A stretch of 64,000 nucleotides of DNA. Source: Notolepis coatsorum (taxonomy: Eukaryota > Chordata > Actinopteri > Aulopiformes > Paralepididae). The stretch covers positions 153,328,103 to 153,392,102 of the forward strand of contig OZ020585.1 of the NCBI GenBank assembly GCA_963971535.1, in the 5' to 3' direction. Both the position numbers and the translations under genes were made by a program. The notes under the pieces are model-generated. The model worked only from the letters and a program-made list of their open reading frames with translations. It searched no databases and was not told where the DNA came from. Of the stretch, positions 1 to 12,345 are shown one piece after another. Numbering within the stretch: position 1 is the stretch's first letter; each line of letters begins with the position of its first letter.

Positions 1-1092
1 TGGAATATTTAGGAAACGATAGCGATGGTACTTAGATGATTATAGCTGGATACACTAAGGGGGGGGGGGGAGGTCCCGCTGGTTGTAAGACAGTAGGAGG
101 GGGGGGTTAGAGAAGCCGCTGGCGGTATCCCATCTGGCCGACGGTGTCTTGGGAGAATCCAAAGTCTTGGACACGGTGCCCACAGAACCTCGGACCGCAG
201 ACGAATACAGCTGGACCCTCTGTGGACGGTAGCTGCCGGTCCACAACGGAGAGACGTGAGGCGACCTCACTGGTGTCGAGCGCCGTCTCACCTGGAGTCC
301 TCTCCGGGGGGTAGTTCCAACACTCCGCAGTGTTGGCCTTTATCCATGGAATAATCAAAGCACCCAAAGCATAATCCAAGCCGTGGAAGGCTCGCCGTCG
401 TCCGGGTAGAGTAATCCAATATACAGGTCCAGTCGCTCTTGGCCCGGAGCTCCTCGGATGCAATCACCACTAGGGTCTGACCAGCCTGGTTAAGCGTCCA
501 GATAACGTCAGGAACAATGGGGGTACTGATAACTTTAGAACTCTAACCGAACGATGCACCATACATAAATAGACTATTATTAGCTTAATAGAATACGTCC
601 AACTCGACGGTATAGTGCCAAACTATGACTATTCAACTATTAATCTACACGATATCTCAATGCCTATTCTGGGCCAAGTAGGCCTTACTACACCACACGT
701 GCGTCGTGGGGAGGCTTTGCGTCTGTCACTCTGTTGGAGGGTAAAGAACTGGACTAAAAAGAAAGTTCTACTTTACTTGCGCCATATATATATGCGCTAT
801 GAACAAATAGTACCATTCGTATTTCGCCCGACATATTCCTGCGTGGAACCGGGGCTTGCCACGACATGTTAGGCGGCACGATTGAACTTGGACCTAGGGG
901 TATGGCAACCTGGCGCCAGGTTCTCGTCCAATGGTAGAATGAAACTATTATGGGCTGTTTAGTAGACTAAAGGGATATTCAATGCATATTGTACAAGGAA
1001 TATACAGGGGATATCAAACGATATACAAATACAATTAAATATATATATATAAATAAATATACATATTCGGTTTAATCTGATCCTTCACAACA
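1..1092 (-). repeat. 3' LTR of BEL-1, partial
   Basis: Position 1 corresponds to 9217 of the other LTR, and the two copies align to their shared end CTTCACAACA. I saw only about four base differences (one in the G-run near 71, then near 511, 769 and 844), indicating a recent insertion. Short frames inside it (for example 615-872) recur in the other LTR and are not genes. Confidence 0.93.
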
Positions 1093-1105
1093 GCCGCCCC
1101 CTAAT
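1093..1105 (-). other. Polypurine tract of BEL-1
   Basis: On the minus strand the bases just before the 3' LTR read TTAGGGGGCGGC, the place and composition of a plus-strand primer. BEL-2 has the similar AGGAAGCGGC at the same place. Confidence 0.65.
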
Positions 1106-1185
1106 TAGTCCCACCTAATTAGCTAAGCAGAGACAGATTAACCGCACTGTCTACCACTCAAGGTCCGCTGTAAGGGTCAGTCAAC

Positions 1186-3865
1186 TCACAAAGTCATAGG
1201 GTCATGGTCATCATCGATAGTATCTGGGAGTCGGGGCAGTTCTATGAGCCTCGCCATGGGACGTGTGTAAGTGCGCCCTTGGACGAGTACTTCAGCTGCT
1301 CGGACCTTGCCATCGGCACCGGTGATCACTTTTCTTACGCGGCCAGCCGGCCACATAGCTCTGGGTAGTGACTGGTCAATAATCATGACGACTGTTCCTT
1401 CTGTCAAATTGTCTCTCTCTTTTACCCACTTCTGGCGGGTCTGTAGAGACGGTAGGTAGTGAAGTAGGAAGCTGCTCCAAAACTTGTCAGCTAGTACTTG
1501 GCTGTACCTCCACATTCTTCGGCCGTTCGCTTCTTCGGGCCTGTACATTGTCTGGGGTAGCGCGGGGTCCAGCCGCCCCATTAGGAGTGTGTTGGGGGTG
1601 ACTGGGTCGACATCTGCTACATCACTGGAGACGTAACCGAGGGGCTTTGAGTTCAATACTCCCTCGATCTCCGTGAGGACTGTCATTAGGACTTCCTCCG
1701 CCACAGTCTGGGCTCCGAGTACGGCGTACAGGGCTGTCTTTATAGAACGTACTTCTCGTTCCCAGGTTCCACCGAAGTGGGGTGCGTTCGGGGGATTAAA
1801 CTGGAAGTCAATCTGGGCTGGAGCGAGGTGGGTCTTAAGTTCTGGGCCCATAGCTTGGAAGCTCTCTCTCAGTTCTCTTTCTCCGCCTTTGAAGTTGGTC
1901 CCGTGATCAGACAACAATGTAGACGGTTTTCCTTTCCGTGATGTGAATCTTCGGAAGGCCATAAGGAATGAGTCTGTGCTCATGGTCGGAAGGAGCTCGA
2001 TATGTATCGCTCTGGTGGTCATGCATTTGAATACAATACCCCACCGCTTCTCGGTGCCTCTTCCTCTCTTTATATACAACGGGCCAAAGCAGTCCATGCC
2101 TGTGGAGTGGAATGGCTTGTCGCCGATTCGGAGGCGACAGGGGGGTAAGTCAGCCATCCGTGGTATGCTGGGCTGCGCGCGCCACTTACGGCAGTCTAGA
2201 CAGGTTCGCTGGAAGCGCCGTACTGCTTCTCTCCCTTGCAATATCCAATAACGACGTCTGATCTCCGCGAAGACTCTCTCTGCTCCTGCGTGGTGTACAT
2301 CCTCGTCATATTTCTTTATGATCAGCTCTGTGACCTTGTGTCGGCTGTTCAAGACGATCGGGTACTTAATGTCATCTGGTAGATCGGGGGCTCTCCGCAG
2401 GCGACCACCCACTCTGATGAGATTATGGGCGTCACTCTCTGGTGCCAGGTGAATCAGTCTGCTGTCTGATGGGATGGGGTTTCCTCCCTGTAGACAGTCT
2501 AGCTCATCGGGGAACGAGTCTCTCTGGGCTCGTTGTAGTAGAAGAAGTTCTGCTTCTTCGTAGTCAGCTGCTGACATGTCAGTGGTGGACTGAATCTCTG
2601 GGTGGTGCCGCAGGAATGTTCTTTGTTGCGCACTCTCTAGGGTAATGCAGTCATCTATGTTGGGGTCTGTGGAGGCGACAGTGCTCAGTCCACAGAACAT
2701 AGGTTTCTTGTTCTCAGCCTCCTCGTTACTTGCTTCCCTCGGGGTGGGCGTAGGCCAATCTCCTTCCGGGAGCTTGAGGAATGCTGGTCCGTCACTGTAG
2801 ATGTTGCGACGGGTTAGGTCATCCAGAGACATTCCCCGGGTGATGACGTCAGCTGGGTTGTGTTTGGTGTCCACATACCGCCAGCTTGCTTCTTCTGTTA
2901 ACTCTTGAATCTCGGTGACTCTGACTCCCACGAAGACTTTGTATCTGCATGAATCAGACTTGATCCATGTGAGTACTGTCGTGGAATCTGACCACAAGAT
3001 TGTTCTATGCACCGGAATGGTGAGTTCACGTTGGATTAACGTGGCTAGATGCGCTCCTGCGAGGGCTGCGCAGAGCTCTAGACGTGATATAGATTGTTGC
3101 TTACGTGGGGCTATTCTTGAGCGGGCCAGGATGAAAGCAGTGTGTATCTTTCCTCCCATCTCTTGGGCACGCAAGTAGGCCACCGATCCGTAGGCTACTT
3201 CGGAGGCGTCGCTGAAGATGTGTAGCTCAATCTCGCATGTCTCTGGCCTCACTGTGGATGGGAAGTAGCTGCGGCGTATATTGACACCTGGGAGTGAGCG
3301 GAGTTCCGTCTCCCACTCTCTCCATGTTGAGGCAAGGTGTGCGGGTATTGGGTCGTCCCAGCCCTGGTCCTTGTCCCATAGTGCTCGTACAATCATCTTT
3401 GCCCTGGTGGTGTAAGGTAGAATACATCCCAACGGGTCATATTGTCTGGCGAGTGTTCTGTACACACTCCGTCTGGTGGTCGGTATCGCCGCCGACCTTC
3501 CCTGCTCTGGAGCCAAGGGTTTGTGTCTATAGTGGAGCGAGTCTGTTTTGAAGCGCCAGACTAGTCCTAGTGTCATTTCTTGGGCTTCTCCTGGGATTGT
3601 CGCCATCCAGGTCTCGCTGCTGGCAGCCTTGTCCGCGGAGGAGAGGCTGCGCAATACGTGCGGGTCACTGCTGGCCCACTGCCTGAGATCAAAGCCGCCT
3701 TTGATCAGGGAGGCGCGTAACTTGATTAGGAGAGCCTCGGCTTCTTCTTGAGTCGAGACGCTTTGTAAACAGTTGTCCACGTAGAAACTGTTCTTCACAC
3801 TGTGTTGGACCTCTTCATCTGCTGCTGGGTCCTCTGTGACGTGTTTCTGTAGTGCAAATGTAGCA
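1186..3865 (-). CDS. BEL-1 polyprotein, C-terminal part: RT end, RNase H, integrase
   Basis: The frame picks up exactly where the RT of the upstream part stops (ATFALQKH follows SPCC in BEL-2). The RT active-site motif is FYVDNCL (about 3768-3788), in the position of YVDD. RNase H follows, with SDASEVAYGS, an LELCAA segment, LWSDSTTVL and the KHNPADVITRG stretch (about 3230-2830). The integrase has an H2C2 zinc finger (HHAGAERVFAEIRR, then CLDC; about 2310-2190) and the D,D-35-E core: GMDCFGP (about 2095), LLSDHGTNFKGG (about 1905) and GGTWEREVRS (about 1765). The frame is open to its stop at 1186. The first residues of the open frame beyond 3865 are LINE sequence. The protein would copy element RNA into DNA and insert it; split from Gag by the LINE, it cannot be made as one polyprotein. 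Confidence 0.93.
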
Positions 3866-5388
3866 AGTTCTTTAATAGTTGTCATACAGAAGTACAGAAT
3901 ACTTTCATACAAAATGCTTCTTACTGTTACGCTCCAGAGACTGTGCTAGACAAGATAGTATCAAATAACATAATAACATAATATAGCATGAATTTAGAAG
4001 AAGAAAATGAGGTCACAGTGTTCGGTATAGACATATGTACAATGTTCTGAGTTACCATATAATATACAATACACAATACTATGCAGTGTACTAATGTACA
4101 GTACTATCTAGTGCAAAGCAGAAATGGGATGAGGTACAATTTTAGGTACAATTTACAGTAAGGTGTACGAGTTGTAGTGCAATCCTTCATCCATAAATAT
4201 AAAGTGTGGGGAGTGGGTGCTACAGTGTGTTTGTTTAAAGTGGGTGTGTGCTATAAGTGTGTGGAGTGGGTGCTACAGTGTGTTTGTTTAAAGTGAGTGT
4301 GTGCGTGTGGATGTGTGTGCTATGTGCGTTTGGTGGTTGTTGTTGTGTAGTGTTCATTCATTGTTCGTTTAGCAGCCTTATGGCCTGGGGATAGAAGCTT
4401 CTTTTGAGTCTTTCTGTGCTCGCCTTGAGACTCCTGTATCGCTTGCCTGACCGCAGCAGTTCAAAGAGGCAGTTGTTCGGGTGACTGGAGTCTTTAATGA
4501 TTCTCTTAGCCTTGCCCTTGCAACGCTTGTAGTAAATGTTCTGGAGGGTGGGGAGCCCCCCTCCAATAGTGCGTTCGGCTGAACGTGTCACTCTTTGTAG
4601 TCTGCTTTGGTCTTGTGCAGTGCTATTCCCAAACCAGGAGGTGATGTTGCCGGTCAAGATGCTCTCTATTGTACATGAGTAGAAGTTCTTAAGGATCTTC
4701 TGGCTGACTTGGAACTTCCTTAGGCGCCTGAGGAAGTAGAGGCGTTGTCGTGCCTTCTTCACAACACTGTTAATGTGTGTGGTCCATGTCAAGTCCTCGG
4801 ATATGTAGGCTCCGAGGTACTTAAAGCTGTTGACTCTCTCAACCGGTGCCCCGTCGATGCTGAGGGGGCTGTAGTCCTTGACCCCCGACCTCCTGAAGTC
4901 CACAATCATCTCCTTTGTTTTGCTGACGTGCAGGGAGAGGCTGTTTTCCTGGCACCATCCCGCCAGGACCTTGACCTCTTCCAGGTAGGCCCTCTCGTCG
5001 TTGGCAGAGATCAGGCCCACCACCACTGTGTCGTCAGCAAATTTGACGATTGTATTGCTACTCCGCTGAGCCACACAGTCGTGTGTGTACAGGGAGTAGA
5101 GGAGGGGACTCAGAACACAGCCCTGGGGGGCCCCTATGTTGAGGGTGATGGATGAGGAGGTGCAGTTGCCTGCTCTCACCACCTGGGGTCTGCCAGTCAG
5201 GAAGTCCAAGACCCACTGGCAGAGGTCATAGCCCAAGCCCAGGTCCCTGAGCTTGGCTATGAGTATGGAGGGGACTATGGTATTGAATGCCGAGCTGTAG
5301 TCGATGAATAGCATTCTCACATAGTTCCCCTGCCTCTTGTCCAGGTGTGATGCTGCTGTGTGCAGCACATGGGATATGGCGTCCTCCA
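3866..5388 (-). mobile_element. 5'-truncated LINE (CR1/L2/Rex1-like) inside BEL-1
   Basis: Comparison with BEL-2, where GTAGCACAGCA is continuous at 51001-51011, shows the foreign segment: BEL-1 has GTAGCA, then about 1.52 kb, then CACAGCA. Only a 2-base overlap (CA) can count as target duplication. The LINE's 3' end faces low coordinates and reads GTATGACAACTATTAAAGAA, a tail typical of vertebrate CR1/L2-group elements. A 62-base unit is repeated twice in its 3' UTR (about 4201-4325). The 5' end is cut within the RT domain, usual for abortive reverse transcription. Confidence 0.9.
4358..5388 (-). CDS. LINE ORF2 reverse transcriptase, N-truncated
   Basis: About 343 residues of a non-LTR reverse transcriptase. 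Visible motifs in order: [16 protein letters not shown] (palm motif with the first catalytic Asp), [28 protein letters not shown] (catalytic DD), then the thumb and the conserved C-terminal segment [12 protein letters not shown] and ending [10 protein letters not shown]. The endonuclease and the start of RT are missing. The open frame runs upstream to 5452 only because it reads BEL-1 sequence out of frame. It belongs to the CR1/L2/Rex1 group by its motif wording; the exact family is not certain. Confidence 0.88.
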
Positions 5389-8300
5389 CAGCACGGGCTG
5401 CATGTGGTTCCGAAGGGGAGTACTTCCCACTGGTAGATGGATGGGTTCTCATCTCCGATCTTCTCTCTCCATAGGAACCGTAGCAGAGGCTTGTCCTCCT
5501 CTACTAGTCTCACCTGCAAGAACATCCCTTTGATATCCCCGCTTATAGCCACCTTGTCCTGGCGGAAGCGCAGTAGCACGCCTAGTAGGGAGGGGCCGAG
5601 TGTGGGGCCGGGCAAGAGCTCTTTATTCAGATTTTGGGATCCGATTTGGTAGCTGCAGTTAAACACAATGCGATCCTTGCCGTTGTGATGGACCTTGTGA
5701 TGCGGCACGTACCATGATTCGGTCGTCTGATCGGCCTCTTTAATGTCAATCTTTGTTACGTGTCCCGCTGTGATTAGCTTCTCAATCTCAGCTCGGTACA
5801 CACTCTCTTGAGCGGGGTCTTTGGCTAGGCGCCGCTCTGTGTTCAGTAGATAGCGCTCCGTGGCGTCTTTCTTTGCGTGAAAGGTGGGCATTCCCTCTCG
5901 CCTCAGGAGTGGAGTTGCGTATCTCATCACTCCGCCGACTGTGACTCTCTTTGTCCCCTGCTCGAGTAGGTTGATGGCGTAAATGTCTTCTTTAGAGCGA
6001 ATATCTTTCTTTTCGTTCTTAAAGGGCATTGTCTCTAGGGTCCATAGCCTCTCGACATGCTGCAGGAGAGTGGTGTCTTCTTCTGTCGTTCTGGAGTGGA
6101 AGCAGCTAGTGGCTGCTGTTCGGTTGAGAGATTTAGCGAGGGGGCCTTGTAGGGTCCACCCTAGGCGGGTCTCGACTGCTGCAGGACAGCCTCGGGGGCC
6201 TGTATGGACCCGGTCAATCGGGACTATGAGTTCTGCATGGTCGGAGCCTATCAACAGGGTCGGGGTAGCGCCGTCTATGAGCGGGATAGGTAATTGGCGC
6301 AGGTGCACATATTTATCCATCAACTTGGTGACAGGGTAGGTGTACTGCGATAGTCCTATTTCTTGGCTGGTGAAAGCATTTGTAATCTTGTACCGTCGCT
6401 CTGGCTGCCCGTTTGCTGCGATGGTGAAGGAGACATTCTCGCCCTTTATCGTCTTTAAATCTCTTCTTATTGTCCGAATCGTCATTTCGTTCTTGCTCCC
6501 CCGCAGTCCCAACTGGGTCGCAGCGGAGGCGAGCAGAAGGGTCTTCTCTGACCCGTCATCAAGGATGGCGTAAGTGTCCATGACTTTATCTTGGTAGCTC
6601 AATGTCACACGGACTACCTTTAAGAGCACTTGGGCTCCGCTGCTGCTGGCGGGGTCAATGTACATGACACTTGCCTTGGTGCCGCTCCGTGGTGCAGGTA
6701 TAGGCCGTCTTCCGTTACTTTCGTGTAGTATATCTAGATGGGCTCCATCGCACCGGCTGCACCTTTTCTTTAGGCGGCATTCTGCCATGTGGGGCCGCGC
6801 ACACCGATAACAGCGCCGGTTGGACTTTATCCATTGACTCACTTCTTCTGCATTCATCTTTGTGAATAGGTCACATTGTGACAGCCAGTGTTCTTTCTCA
6901 CAGTAGGGACACGCTATCTTCCACTTCTCTTTTCTCGAGGGGGTGCTGTGACTCTTACTGCTCGGTACTGACTCTGATTGGTGCATGACAGTCACCGATC
7001 TTCTTCCATCATTTATTCTCCTGGGTCCCTCTCTGGAGCTTGGTGTGCTCCGCCCGAAGGTGTCCAGTCGTAAGCTGCTGACTTCTCTCGCCAGGAAGTC
7101 GGCTAGATCAAGGAGGGATGGCTCGGGGCCGTTGGGATCCCGGTAATCCCTCTGCCGCCTAAAGCGCTCCTGTCTTGCGGGTGGCAGCTTCTCCAAAATC
7201 CTCTCGACGTTAGATTTGGCGTATAGCTCATGCATGCCCTTCTCCCGTTGCGCTCCCAGCATCCCTACCAGGGACCGCACTTTGATTGACAGGTCGTCTA
7301 GTGAGCGATTGTCTGTGGCTGGGGGTAGGCGGTCAATATGCCTTATCTCCTGGATTACGTAATCCCATATACGTCCATATCTCTGATCCAGCGCTGCAAG
7401 GGCCGCTGTGTATGGGGTCGAAGAGGTAGCATAGGCTAGCGCTATATTGTGCGCTCGCGGTACTTTCAGGTGCTTCAGTAATATTGCATACTTGTGGCGT
7501 TCATCAGCGACATCCACCATCATTGTCTCTAAGCACATCCGGAGCTCCGTGTACTGTGCTCGACTCTCATAGGCGAAGTCTGGGAATGACGGTGTGGCAT
7601 TGTATGCCGCCGTGGATGGCTGATACATCGGCGAGCGTTGGGGGAGAGACCTCCTGGGCGAGTCCCCTCTTGCGCCTCGCTGTGGGCTGGTACTGGCAGG
7701 GTACCATGGCCCGCTGGTCCAGGTGCTGTTCCTCGGGGCTGGTCGTGCGCCGTGCTCACCCGTGAATAGAGTCGGGGGTCTGTAGCGCAGCGCCGCGGGG
7801 GTATAGCCTGGACTGTATGGGACCTCCTGGTCCGGTGGAGTACTGTGCTGTCGTCGGGCTTGGTTCTCCTCCTCTCCCTCTTCTTCCTCTATCAGATCTT
7901 CCAGATCCTGTAATCGTTTATTTAGCTTCTCCGCAGTGTATGCCGCTCCTTCCTTGTAGCTGGGTCTCGCTTGGACCGGTATGGGAAGGGGGTCTGCGGG
8001 GGGTCTAGACTCGGTCTGTTGGTCAAGTTCAGGGTCGCTTGCTCGTTGTGGTGACGCTGCTCTTGACTGTTGTCTCGACGAGTTCCTTGAACCCCTGGCG
8101 GAGGGAGAGGGAGTTGTCCTTTTGATCAGCTGCTCTATTAGTTGCGCTTGTAGTCTGTCGCGCTCTGCGTCTCTTTGGGCACCGGCAGCGGCACGCTGGG
8201 CGTCGGCCCGGTCTCTTGCCATATTCTCTTCTGTCTGGAAGCGTCTCATCTCCAGGCGTGTGCGCTGTTCTTCGCTCCGTTGCTGTGCTTGGAGGTGTTC

Positions 8301-8837
8301 GCGCTCGCTAAGCATCTGCGCTTGGAGTCGGTCGCGTTCGGTAGAGGCTGTCAGGCTGACGAGGAACGCCTGTTGTAGTATCCTCTCCGCTTCGCTGGGG
8401 GAAGGCGGTTGTGGAGGTGAGCCGCTCCTGCGTGAGCCGCTCCTGGGGGTACTCGTTGGGGAGTCCTGGAGCTCTATTTCCTCGGCGCTCTCCTCCTCTT
8501 CTTCCGTGCAGAGTTCTCTCTCTGTAGGGTTGTCTTCCTCCCGGGGCTGGTCGGGGACTACTTCTTGGGTAGTGGCGGGGGGTAAAGGCATGTCAATTCC
8601 CTCCTGGTCCCCACCGTGAGCTTGGTCAGTTACATTAGGACCTACTATGGCCTCTGTGGTCGGGGAAACCTGTTCGTTAAGGTCAGACATAATTTTACTT
8701 TCTACTTCTACCCCGTTTACCGTTTGTCGAAGGCTAGGTAGTTGACTGACAGTGTAAGCCTCTAAGTACTGAGGTGTCTGTCGTCTGCGCCGCGGGCGTT
8801 CTAGGTTAGGAGGATCGTTTCGTGGAGTGTTCATCAT
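5389..8837 (-). CDS. BEL-1 polyprotein, N-terminal part: Gag, protease, RT
   Basis: Start chosen at the first in-frame ATG (8835-8837, [10 protein letters not shown]); a frame from 8861 would need a GTG start. Order: an acidic and proline/serine-rich N-terminus, a charged coiled-coil (about 8390-8080, many ERDRLQAQ-like repeats), the Gag core ([18 protein letters not shown] onward, about 7590), zinc knuckles [25 protein letters not shown] and [13 protein letters not shown] (about 6910-6720), the aspartic protease with [13 protein letters not shown] (about 6580), then RT with [10 protein letters not shown] (about 5660) and [16 protein letters not shown] at the break. The second knuckle is one residue shorter than in BEL-2. 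Residues beyond the break are LINE-derived. The frame is otherwise open, so the element was recently functional. Confidence 0.93.
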
Positions 8838-8886
8838 AGGCCATTTCGATATTAATAACACTATATTAATATTACACTAGTTACCC

Positions 8887-8903
8887 TCCGGCTCGAAGGA
8901 CCA
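8887..8903 (-). other. Primer-binding site matching tRNA-Tyr
   Basis: The plus strand reads TCCGGCTCGAAGGACCA, which is the 3' end of vertebrate tRNA-Tyr (acceptor strand GGCTCGAAGGA) plus CCA. It lies two bases from the inner end of the 5' LTR, the expected place of a primer site. All 17 bases fit the tRNA-Tyr sequence as I know it. Confidence 0.88.
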
Positions 8904-9998
8904 ATTGTAACTGAGGGGTACAATTCCCTGACTGTATTGTTAGATATGATATTTAATACCACTACCTCATGTACTTTAACTTCTGGCCACCCAGTACAAG
9001 ATATAAGTATGATGAACACTTTCCCACCTGATGAAACGAATCCACACAAATGTACCAAATCGAAGGTTTAATACAGCAAAAGGTGTATACAACGATCACT
9101 TAATTACATTTATGATTTGAAATATGAAATATGCACTTTTATGGCAAATGAGTATTCGTAGGTAAATCAACATTGAATGTCCAATCTCTGGTTACGCAGG
9201 GAGTAAGTATACAACCTGGAATATTTAGGAAACGATAGCGATGGTACTTAGATGATTATAGCTGGATACACTAAGGGGGGGGGGGGGGTCCCGCTGGTTG
9301 TAAGACAGTAGGAGGGGGGGGTTAGAGAAGCCGCTGGCGGTATCCCATCTGGCCGACGGTGTCTTGGGAGAATCCAAAGTCTTGGACACGGTGCCCACAG
9401 AACCTCGGACCGCAGACGAATACAGCTGGACCCTCTGTGGACGGTAGCTGCCGGTCCACAACGGAGAGACGTGAGGCGACCTCACTGGTGTCGAGCGCCG
9501 TCTCACCTGGAGTCCTCTCCGGGGGGTAGTTCCAACACTCCGCAGTGTTGGCCTTTATCCATGGAATAATCAAAGCACCCAAAGCATAATCCAAGCCGTG
9601 GAAGGCTCGCCGTCGTCCGGGTAGAGTAATCCAATATACAGGTCCAGTCGCTCTTGGCCCGGAGCTCCTCGGATGCAATCACCACTAGGGTCTGACCAGC
9701 CTGGTTAAGCGTCCAGATAACGTCAGGAACGATGGGGGTACTGATAACTTTAGAACTCTAACCGAACGATGCACCATACATAAATAGACTATTATTAGCT
9801 TAATAGAATACGTCCAACTCGACGGTATAGTGCCAAACTATGACTATTCAACTATTAATCTACACGATATCTCAATGCCTATTCTGGGCCAAGTAGGCCT
9901 TACTACACCACACGTGCGTCGTGGGGAGGCTTTGCGTCTGTCACTCTGTTGGAGGGTAAAGAACTGGACTAAAAAGGAAGTTCTACTTTACTTGCGCC

Positions 9999-10010
9999 AT
10001 ATATATATGC
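9999..10010 (-). promoter_or_regulatory. TATA-like box of the BEL-1 LTR
   Basis: The minus strand has CATATATATATGGCGC here; the same place in the other LTR is 782-795, and BEL-2 has TATAAATA next to GGCGC at 47932-47939. Conservation of a TATA core next to GGCGC in diverged LTRs supports a promoter role. Confidence 0.55.
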
Positions 10011-10771
10011 GCTATGAACAAATAGTACCATTCGTATTTCGCCCGACATATTCCTGCGCGGAACCGGGGCTTGCCACGACATGTTAGGCGTGTTATGGTT
10101 TGTAACCGACCCCAATCGCACAACACAAGACAGGTATGATGGTTTGCCAAGAAACAGATATTTATTTAGAACAGGGAAAAAGGGCACTGTCCCTTTAAAG
10201 GAGAAAACACAAAACACTGGAATAACACAAGAGGGGAAGGTAAAGTGCCTTTAAGAGGCGGGCAGGAAAAGGGAACACTATGGGAAGGTTAGGGAACGCC
10301 TAAGGGAAGGTTAAGGGAACGCCTAGGGAACAGAGGAACTAGAGACTAGGAGAACTAGGGAAAGAGGACTAGGGACTAGGAGAACTAGGGATAGAGGACT
10401 AGGGACTAGGTGGAACTAGAAGGGGAGAACTTGGGACAGAGGGGACTGAGGCCCGCGGAGGCGGGCTGGGGAACAGGGAGGAACTGGGGACAGAGAACCG
10501 CGGAGGCGGGCTGGGGACAGGGAGGAACTGGGGACTGGTGGGAAAACATCTGGGCCGCTCTGCAGAACAGAGGAGAGGGTTAATATTCAAAGGGAACAAA
10601 CAGAGCAGATGCAGAACAGTCCAAATAACAAAGTAACAAAGTAAATACTATCTTCGTGTGAACAAACACACAGTGGGAGATGAAATGTCCAAAATAATAT
10701 CCACGAGAGAACAAAACAGAGTGGGAGATGAAATGTCCAAACTAATAACTAAGTGAGAACTAAAGGAGGCA

Positions 10772-11220
10772 ATACGCTGGGTGAGTGACATCACAATCAA
10801 AACTCACCCAGGCGTATGCGTAATGGTGCAGGAACAGCAGCGGGACGAGGGCAAGGGGCATTACGCTGAGTGAGTGACATCACAATCAAAACTCACCCAG
10901 GCGTATGCGTAAAGGTACAGGGACAGCAGCGGGAACGGGGGGCAAAAAGCATTACGCTGAGTGAGTGACATCACAATCAAAACTCACCCAGGCGTATGCG
11001 TAAAGGTACAGGGACAGCAGCGGGAACGGGGGGCAAAAAGCATTACGCTGAGTGAGTGACATCACAATCAAAACTCACCCAGGCGTATGCGTAAAGGTAC
11101 AGGGACAGCAGCGGGAACGGGGGCAAGGGCACTACGCTGGGTGAGTGACATCACAATCAAAACTCACCCAGGCGTATGCGTAATGGTACAGGGGCAGCAG
11201 CGGGGCGAGGGCATCGCCAC
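10772..11220. repeat. About 90-bp tandem repeat, five units
   Basis: The phrase GTGAGTGACATCACAATCAA recurs at 10781, 10870, 10961, 11052 and 11141. Spacing is 89-91 bases. Units share a GCGTATGCGTAA segment and a G-rich end. Confidence 0.9.
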
Positions 11221-11224
11221 CGGG

Positions 11225-11515
11225 GCGGCTGGCTGTCCGAGCCGAGGGACAGAGTGCTGGAACAGTGGCGGTGGCGAGGGTGTCGTCCACCGGGTAGCCG
11301 ACTGTCGGAGCCGAGGAACAGAGTGCTGGAACAGTGGCGGTGGCGAGGGTGTCGTCCACCGGGTAGCCGCTGTCGGAGCCGAGGAACAGAGTGGCGCGCC
11401 ACACCTTGGTGTGCGCGTCGGAACAGAGAGCTGGAACAGTGGCGGTGGCGAGGGTGTCGTCCACCGGGTAGCCGCTGTCGGAGCCGAGGAACAGAGTGCG
11501 CGCCACACCTTGGTG
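11225..11515. repeat. 69-bp tandem repeat, about four units
   Basis: The phrase GGCGGTGGCGAGGGTGTCGT recurs with a first spacing of 69 bases; later units carry an extra GCGCGCCACACCTTGGTGTG segment that lengthens the spacing to about 105. Confidence 0.85.
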
Positions 11516-11559
11516 TGCGCGTCGGAACCGAGAGACGCCTCGGGGTGCGTCTGCGAGGA

Positions 11560-11803
11560 GGAGTGTGCCAAGCACGAAGGTCTGGAAGATGCGCGTCGGC
11601 GCGCTGAGGTCTGGAGAGCGTGCCAAGCTCGAAGGTCTGGAAGATGCGCGTCTGTGCGCTGGTACGGAGGAGCGTGCCAAGCTCGAAGGTCTGGAAGATG
11701 CGCGTCAGTGCGCTGGTACGGAGGAGCGTGCCAAGCTCGAAGGTCTGGAAGATGCGCGTCTGTGCGCTGGTACGGAGGAGCGTGCCAAGCTCGAAGGTCT
11801 GAA
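11560..11803. repeat. 54-bp tandem repeat, about five units
   Basis: TGCCAAGCTCGAAGGTCTGG recurs at 11621, 11675, 11729 and 11783 (exact 54-base period), with a diverged first unit at 11566. Eighteen codons per unit explains the open frames on both strands. Confidence 0.92.
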
Positions 11804-12175
11804 GTGGAACACTGGAATACCTCCCGTAGAGGATTAGAGAGCGCAGTACAGTGTCTCCCTCCAGGCAAACGGCGGCAGGTGGCGAAGGCTTGAGCGCATC
11901 TGGCGCGCTGGTCTGGAGTGGAACACTGGAATACCTCCCGTAGAGAATTAGAGAGCGCAGTACAATGTCTCCCTCCAGGCAAACGGCGACAGGTGGCCAA
12001 AGCCCTTGAAGATGCGCGTTGCGCGCTGGTGACTGGAGAGCGTGCCAAGCCCGAGGGTCCGGGAGATGCGCGTTGGTCTAGATGTGCGTCAGGACGAACA
12101 GCTGCGCTGGGGTCTGCAGTGGAACGCTGGGGTGCCTCCCGTGGAAGTTACAGGGAGCGCAGAACAGTCTCCTCC
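11803..12175. repeat. 114-bp repeat, two units plus a diverged third
   Basis: GTGGAACACTGGAATACCTC occurs at 11804 and 11918, and a diverged GTGGAACGCTGGGGTGCC at 12119. Each is followed by a CTCCCTCCAGGCAAACGGCG-type segment or its relic. Confidence 0.85.
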
Positions 12176-12345
12176 ACAGGCTACGGCGACAGCAGACGAA
12201 GGCTGGAGCAAAACATCTCAAGGCTGGAGAGATCCATCTTACAGCATTGGTAGACCAGGGGATCTCCCGAAAGAGTCTAGATGTTAGAGAATATGACTCA
12301 GCATGAATACAACACGACCCCACGCCGAAACGAGGGGAAGAGCCC

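Noticed and set aside
615-872. 85-residue plus-strand frame, and minus frames at 55-470, repeated at 9225-10087
   Set aside because: They lie inside BEL-1 LTRs on both copies and have no protein-family resemblance.
1271-8619. Plus-strand frames such as 7981-8619
   Set aside because: Antisense shadows of the BEL-1 polyprotein gene; the same applies to plus-strand frames across BEL-2 (48355-54529).
10772-11803. Regular spaced repeats resembling a CRISPR array
   Set aside because: Units are contiguous with no unique spacers, the genome is a vertebrate, and the array lies in an LTR.
11087-12253. Long frames up to 294 residues on both strands
   Set aside because: They are translations of minisatellites with periods that are multiples of three inside the solo LTR.
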